From Methylophaga sp. (lineage in GTDB: Bacteria > Pseudomonadota > Gammaproteobacteria > Nitrosococcales > Methylophagaceae), in contig JABURN010000147.1 in NCBI GenBank assembly GCA_014762585.1, positions 1-6,028 of the forward strand: a stretch of DNA of 6,028 nt. The letters run 5' to 3'. The notes beneath the pieces were generated by a model. That model had not been told where the DNA came from. It searched no databases and saw only the letters and a list, made by a program, of their open reading frames with translations. This document shows, one piece after another, positions 5,802-6,028 of the stretch; within the stretch, counting starts at the first letter, position 1; each line of letters opens with the position of its first letter. Position numbers and translations under genes: made by a program.

Positions 5802-6028
5802 ATTCCTGCCCTTCTACAATCGGTTTAACAAACAGTTCAACACGGCGGTTGAGCTGACGGCCGGCTTCGGTTTCATTCGTTGCACGTGGTTCAAGTTCAC
5901 CACGACCTGTGGCATACAAACGGCTGCGTTCAACACCATTTGCTGCGAGGTAATCGGCAACAGACTGAGCCCGACGCTCTGAAAGCTGCTGATTGTAGCT
6001 TTCTGAACCGACGCTGTCAGTATGACCC
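5779..6028 (-). CDS. OmpA-family outer-membrane/peptidoglycan-binding protein, C-terminal fragment
   Basis: The last 82 residues and stop of a gene whose 5' part lies beyond the right edge. They contain the end of an OmpA-like domain: GHTDSVGSESYNQQLSERRA, then VADYLAANGV, YATGRGELEPRATNETEAGR and NRRVELFV. The Asp of GHTD and the Arg of NRRVE are the residues that hold diaminopimelate of peptidoglycan in known OmpA-like structures. A short acidic tail (EGQESEAYQAP) follows. The protein probably anchors the outer membrane or an envelope complex to the cell wall; whether it is a barrel protein, a lipoprotein or a fused flagellar or secretion protein cannot be told from this part. It ends inside the rlmB reading frame. 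Confidence 0.9.
   Translation of the reverse strand, partial: GHTDSVGSESYNQQLSERRAQSVADYLAANGVERSRLYATGRGELEPRATNETEAGRQLNRRVELFVKPIVEGQESEAYQAP

Overview
This is an ordinary, gene-dense stretch of a gammaproteobacterial chromosome of moderate, roughly balanced GC content. Every gene I can support lies on the minus strand, so transcription runs from high to low coordinates. The order (reading the minus strand) is an OmpA-family gene (5' end outside the window), rlmB, rpsF, rpsR, a DUF2232 membrane-protein gene, rplI, dnaB, alr and radA (3' end outside the window). From memory, the run rlmB-rpsF-rpsR-DUF2232-rplI-dnaB-alr is the same as in Pseudomonas and related gammaproteobacteria, and the proteins resemble their E. 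coli counterparts closely. I cannot name the genus from the sequence. I see no mobile element, CRISPR array, tRNA, rRNA or sign of recent transfer.

Right part (about 4980-6028): the C-terminal 82 residues of an OmpA-type peptidoglycan-binding protein, then rlmB (23S rRNA 2'-O-methyltransferase). The rlmB reading frame runs into the end of the OmpA gene and has no ATG, GTG or TTG at the place where homologues begin.

Middle (2665-5009): a ribosomal-protein operon, rpsF (S6), rpsR (S18), DUF2232 and rplI (L9). A 112-base AT-rich leader precedes rpsF. It can form the S6:S18-type autoregulatory structure, in which a CUCCUU segment pairs with the rpsF Shine-Dalgarno sequence around a 10-bp hairpin, leaving a CCG in the bulge. 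A mutually exclusive hairpin in the same leader would release the Shine-Dalgarno. The operon ends in a clear Rho-independent terminator at 2665-2686. L9 carries a charged, alanine-rich C-terminal extension of about 33 residues.

Left part (1-2650): a second transcription unit, dnaB-alr-radA, with very tight junctions. alr starts on TTG 2 bases after the dnaB stop, and alr overlaps radA by 8 bases. A 13-bp perfect palindrome abuts the possible dnaB -10 element. The alanine racemase has Met123 where most relatives have the carbamylated active-site lysine.

The genes serve core growth functions: ribosome assembly and rRNA modification, replication fork unwinding, D-alanine supply for the cell wall, and recombinational repair. 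I found no undescribed multi-gene system. The items most worth checking are the rpsF leader, the rlmB start and the alr active-site substitution.
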